Assembly: GCA_031256015.1 (NCBI GenBank)
Contig: JAIRRK010000076.1
Coordinates: 1 to 18,671, forward strand
Source of the DNA: Dysgonamonadaceae bacterium
GTDB lineage: Bacteria; Bacteroidota; Bacteroidia; Bacteroidales; Azobacteroidaceae
Direction of reading: 5' to 3'
Length of the DNA: 18,671 nt
Shown here: positions 16,064 through 18,671 of the stretch, piece by piece
Position numbering within the stretch: the stretch's first letter is position 1
How the letters are laid out: each line of letters opens with the position of its first letter
The notes under the pieces: model-generated
The model's input: the letters and a program-made list of their open reading frames with translations, nothing else
Told to the model about the DNA's origin: nothing
Databases searched by the model: none
Made by a program: the position numbers and the translations under genes

Positions 16064-16612
16064 ATGGAAACAACATTATATACAATTACAATCTTTTCCG
16101 AAAATACGGTGGGCTTACTGAATCAGGTAACCATCATATTCACCAGAAGAGGGCTTAATATCGAAACGCTTTCCGTATCTCCTTCTGCCATCGAGGGAAT
16201 TCATAAGTTCACCATAACCGCTTTTGCCGACAGAGAAACAGTGGAAAAAGTGGTGAAACAGATAGATAAAAGAGTGGATATACTGAAAACATACTATAAT
16301 ACGGATGAAGATTTGATTTTTCAGGAGATAGCCCTCTACAAAGTTCCCACATCCAAGTTGTTGGAATCGGGTTCCGTAGAAAGTATTGTCCGTCGATACA
16401 ACGCTCGCATTCTGGATATAACGGAAACGTGGACCGTATTGGAAAAAACAGGGCATTACGACGAATCGCAGGCTTTATTCAGAGAATTAAGTCACACAAC
16501 AGGCGTATTGCAGTTTATTCGCTCGGGGCGAATCGCTATCACGAAGTCGAAAGTCGAAAGATTGAGCGATATGTTAGCCGAAATGAAAGAAAAAGTAAAC
16601 AGAAAAAAATAA
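16064..16612 (+). CDS. ilvN: Acetolactate synthase small (regulatory) subunit
   Basis: 182 residues from the ATG at 16064; a GTG at 16061 directly before it would add one residue and is less likely. The small subunit stimulates IlvB and usually confers feedback inhibition by valine. Residues about 3-76 form an ACT domain (YTITIFSENTVGLLNQVTIIF, then RRGLNIETLSV with the conserved Asn-Ile-Glu), and residues about 80-170 are the usual C-terminal ACT-like domain (LYKVPTS, then FIRSGRIAITKS). Bacteroidota small subunits are similar in length. The gene sits 4 bp from ilvB upstream and 4 bp from the thioesterase downstream, which points to one tightly coupled transcript. Confidence 0.93.
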   Translation: METTLYTITIFSENTVGLLNQVTIIFTRRGLNIETLSVSPSAIEGIHKFTITAFADRETVEKVVKQIDKRVDILKTYYNTDEDLIFQEIALYKVPTSKLLESGSVESIVRRYNARILDITETWTVLEKTGHYDESQALFRELSHTTGVLQFIRSGRIAITKSKVERLSDMLAEMKEKVNRKK

Positions 16613-16616
16613 AGAC

Positions 16617-17354
16617 ATGCTTAGTAAAACAGGGACTTATAAGTTTCATATCGAGTCGTACACTTGTGATTTCACAGGGAAAGTCACACTCCCAATCATC
16701 GGAAACTTTATTCTGCAGGCAGCCACCATACATGCTTCGGAACGAAACTTCGGATACGATGAAATGTCGGAAGGAAACGCAGCTTGGGTACTGTCTCGAC
16801 TTTCCATTCAAATGTACGAATACCCCGGTCACGACCGCGATTTGATTGTTGAAACTTGGGTACAGGATGTTGCTCGTTTTTATACTCAGCGTTGCTTCCG
16901 CTTTCTGAACGGAGAAAACCAAATCATAGGTTATGCCCGAAGTATTTGGGCGGCCATCGACATACAAACTCGTCGGCCGATTGACATTCCGTCGTGGCGG
17001 CCGGATTTGAACGACTATGTCGAGGAAGAAAAAGAATGTCCCATCGACAAAATGTCCAAAATACCTTCTGTCGATGATACCGAACCGGCAATGGGATACT
17101 CGGTCCGTTACAGCGATATAGACATAAATAAACACATGAACAGTGTTAAATACATGGAACATGCAATCAATGTGTTTGAACCGAAGATGTTTGAAGACAA
17201 AGTCATTCACAAATTCGAAATTGTTTATCTGGCCGAAGGACAGTTCGGCGACAAACTGAAATTATACTGTTCCGATTTATCGGATACCGAAGTGCTGATT
17301 GACACAAAACGATGCGATGAATCAATCTGTCGGTGTCGAATCATTTGGAAATAA
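16617..17354 (+). CDS. Acyl-ACP thioesterase (double hot-dog, FatA/FatB-like)
   Basis: 245 residues, the usual size of bacterial acyl-ACP thioesterases (Pfam Acyl-ACP_TE). It hydrolyses acyl-ACP to free fatty acid in the cytoplasm. Two hot-dog halves are visible: about 1-135, and about 155-245 with the catalytic segment DIDINKHMNSVKYM. Within it, N171, H173 and N175 fit the Asn/His catalytic motif of the plant FatA/FatB family, and E207 in YLAEGQ is a plausible third residue. Placement inside an ilv operon, 4 bp after ilvN and 47 bp before ilvC, is seen in other Bacteroidales to my knowledge. Chain-length or branched-chain specificity cannot be read from the sequence. Confidence 0.9.
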   Translation: MLSKTGTYKFHIESYTCDFTGKVTLPIIGNFILQAATIHASERNFGYDEMSEGNAAWVLSRLSIQMYEYPGHDRDLIVETWVQDVARFYTQRCFRFLNGENQIIGYARSIWAAIDIQTRRPIDIPSWRPDLNDYVEEEKECPIDKMSKIPSVDDTEPAMGYSVRYSDIDINKHMNSVKYMEHAINVFEPKMFEDKVIHKFEIVYLAEGQFGDKLKLYCSDLSDTEVLIDTKRCDESICRCRIIWK

Positions 17355-17401
17355 TCAAATTAAACAAACACAATAAAGCGAATTAATAAATCAAAGTAAT
17401 T

Positions 17402-18448
17402 ATGGCAAAAATGAATTTTGGCGGCGTAGAAGAATCAGTCGTCACTCGTGAAGAATTTCCATTGGAAAAAGCAAGAGAGTTTTTAAAGAACGAAACAATC
17501 GCAGTAATCGGTTATGGAGTGCAAGGGCCGGGGCAATCGCTGAACCTGCGCGATAACGGATTTAATGTGATTGTCGGGCAACGCAAAGGAGGTAAAACGT
17601 GGGATAAAGCACTCGCCGACGGATGGATTCCGGGCGAAACACTTTTCGATATCGAAGAAGCTTGCGAAAAAGGAACCATTATACAATACCTGCTTTCCGA
17701 CGCTGCTCAAATTGAAGTATGGCCGCGAATCAAGCCTTACCTGACAGCGGGAAAAGCTTTGTACTTTTCGCACGGTTTCGGTATCACTTATAAAGAACGA
17801 ACCGGTATCGTTCCTTCGGCCGACGTGGATGTTATCTTGGTTGCTCCCAAAGGCTCGGGAACTTCTTTAAGGAGAATGTTTTTGGAAGGTCGCGGATTAA
17901 ATTCCAGCTTCGCCGTGTTCCAAGACGCAACGGGAAAAGCAAGAGACCGGGCCATTGCCTTAGGCATCGGTGTCGGTTCGGGCTATTTGTTCGAAACCAC
18001 ATTCAAAAAGGAAGTATATTCCGACTTGACGGGAGAACGCGGAACCTTAATGGGAGCTATTCAAGGATTGTTATTGGCTCAATACGAAGTGCTTCGCGAA
18101 AACGGACATTCGCCTTCGGAAGCTTTCAACGAAACGGTGGAAGAATTAACTCAATCGTTGATGCCTCTGTTCGCCGAAAACGGAATGGACTGGATGTACG
18201 CCAATTGCTCGACCACCGCGCAACGCGGAGCTTTGGACTGGATGACGCCTTTCCACGATGCCGCGAAACCGGTGTTCGAGAAATTATATAAAGAAGTTGC
18301 AACCGGAAACGAAGCTCAACGTTCAATCGACACAAACTCCAAATCGGATTATAGAGAAAGACTTGAGGAAGAGTTGAAAGAACTTCGCGAAAGCGAAATG
18401 TGGAGAACGGGTGCGGTCGTTCGCAAATTACGCCCGGAAAACAATTAA
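17402..18448 (+). CDS. ilvC: Ketol-acid reductoisomerase (NADP+), class I
   Basis: 348 residues, as in Bacteroides homologues and slightly longer than the ~330 of most class I enzymes. It isomerises and reduces acetolactate and acetohydroxybutyrate to the dihydroxy acids used by IlvD. The Rossmann motif GYGVQGPGQS is at 37-46, and the cofactor loop VGQRKGGKTW (58-67) has Arg/Lys as expected for NADPH. SHGFGI (123-128) contains catalytic His 124. The Mg2+ ligands fit D208 and E212 (SDLTGERG) and E244/E248 (NETVEE), with Ser 270 in NCSTTAQRGA. The ATG at 17402 gives the MNFGGVEE N-terminus seen in relatives. No separate promoter is visible in the 47-bp gap, so it probably depends on the ilvD promoter. 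Confidence 0.97.
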   Translation: MAKMNFGGVEESVVTREEFPLEKAREFLKNETIAVIGYGVQGPGQSLNLRDNGFNVIVGQRKGGKTWDKALADGWIPGETLFDIEEACEKGTIIQYLLSDAAQIEVWPRIKPYLTAGKALYFSHGFGITYKERTGIVPSADVDVILVAPKGSGTSLRRMFLEGRGLNSSFAVFQDATGKARDRAIALGIGVGSGYLFETTFKKEVYSDLTGERGTLMGAIQGLLLAQYEVLRENGHSPSEAFNETVEELTQSLMPLFAENGMDWMYANCSTTAQRGALDWMTPFHDAAKPVFEKLYKEVATGNEAQRSIDTNSKSDYRERLEEELKELRESEMWRTGAVVRKLRPENN

Positions 18449-18467
18449 GAGTTAAGAACTAAGAGTT

Positions 18468-18498
18468 AAGAGATGCGGGTAACTGCATCTCTTTTTTT
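18468..18498 (+). terminator. Intrinsic terminator of the ilv operon
   Basis: AAGAGATGC (18468-18476) pairs perfectly with GCATCTCTT (18485-18493) around an 8-nt loop, followed by T-rich sequence to 18498. It starts 20 bp after the ilvC stop. Just before it the 10-mer AAGAGTTAAG occurs twice (18447-18456 and 18461-18470), the first overlapping the stop codon. Confidence 0.9.
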
Positions 18499-18517
18499 GT
18501 GCGCTTCTCGGAAAACC

Positions 18518-18671
18518 GTAAGCTCCTTAAAGAGTCGCTCTTCAAGGAGCATAAGAGACTCTCTTAAGGAAGCACAAGAGAGTCTCTTATGGAGACACAA
18601 GAGCCTCTCTTATGGGAGCATGAGAGACCCTCTGTAAGCCCCTTAAAGAGTTGCTCTTTAAGGAGCATAAG
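18518..18671. repeat. Second 23-bp palindromic tandem repeat array (array 2), continues past window
   Basis: Units start at 18530, 18553, 18576, 18599, 18622 and 18646 (one extra base before the last), a 23-bp period. Five of six begin AAGAG, three variable bases, CTCTT; the variable centres are TCG, ACT, AGT, CCT and TTG. The unit at 18622 is diverged (GAGAG, ACC, CTCTG). A spacer close to AAGGAGCAT completes each unit. At a higher level, the 38-bp segment 18518-18555 recurs at 18634-18671 with three transitions. Each copy contains a 13-bp stem with one mismatch and a 3-nt loop (18522-18550; 18638-18666). The window ends inside the array. Confidence 0.88.

Noticed and set aside
16539..17210. 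A 223-codon open frame antisense to the thioesterase
   Set aside because: It mirrors a well-supported gene on the plus strand and has no recognisable motif. It is an antisense shadow caused by codon usage.

Overview
The window looks like a chromosomal segment of a Bacteroidota genome, most likely order Bacteroidales. The evidence is the gene order surE-lpxB beside parAB-DUF5683-mltD-rel, an acyl-ACP thioesterase inside an ilv operon, AT-rich translation starts without Shine-Dalgarno sequences, and several matches to the Bacteroidetes -7 promoter element TAnnTTTG. Nothing in the sequence fixes the genus. I see no phage, insertion sequence, CRISPR array, rRNA or tRNA.

Layout. (1) 1-2695, plus strand: the 3' part of an outer-membrane beta-barrel gene, overlapping by 4 bp a gene for a secreted protein with an N-terminal helix-hairpin-helix region and a long C-terminal barrel-like part. 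(2) 2704-5323, minus strand: the tight operon surE-lpxB-trmN6 (survival nucleotidase, lipid A synthesis, tRNA modification). (3) 5324-5487: divergent promoter region with a spaced direct repeat. (4) 5488-11804, plus strand: parA, parB (chromosome partitioning), a DUF5683 membrane protein, a LysM lytic transglycosylase of the MltD type, and a long RelA/SpoT protein. (5) 11805-12364: a gene-free stretch with an array of 23-bp palindromic tandem repeats, a GC-rich segment of inverted repeats and the ilv promoter. (6) 12365-18448: the isoleucine/valine operon, ilvL-like leader peptide, ilvD, ilvB, ilvN, acyl-ACP thioesterase, ilvC. (7) 18449-18671: a strong intrinsic terminator, then a second 23-bp palindromic array that runs off the window.

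How it works together. IlvBN, IlvC and IlvD supply the common steps of isoleucine, valine and (through ketoisovalerate) leucine synthesis. The thioesterase between ilvN and ilvC suggests a link to fatty-acid supply, since branched-chain keto acids also prime branched fatty acids. The operon appears to be controlled by ribosome-mediated attenuation. A 22-codon leader peptide rich in Ile, Leu and Val is followed by a competing antiterminator and terminator, and a further 12-bp helix starts inside the leader gene. This is the best-supported unusual feature here.

The second notable pattern is the pair of intergenic arrays. Their sequences are unrelated, but both have a 23-bp period and short inverted arms around a 3-4 nt centre. 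In the first array an arm pair changes on both sides so that pairing is kept. Both arrays lie just downstream of the last gene of a plus-strand gene run.
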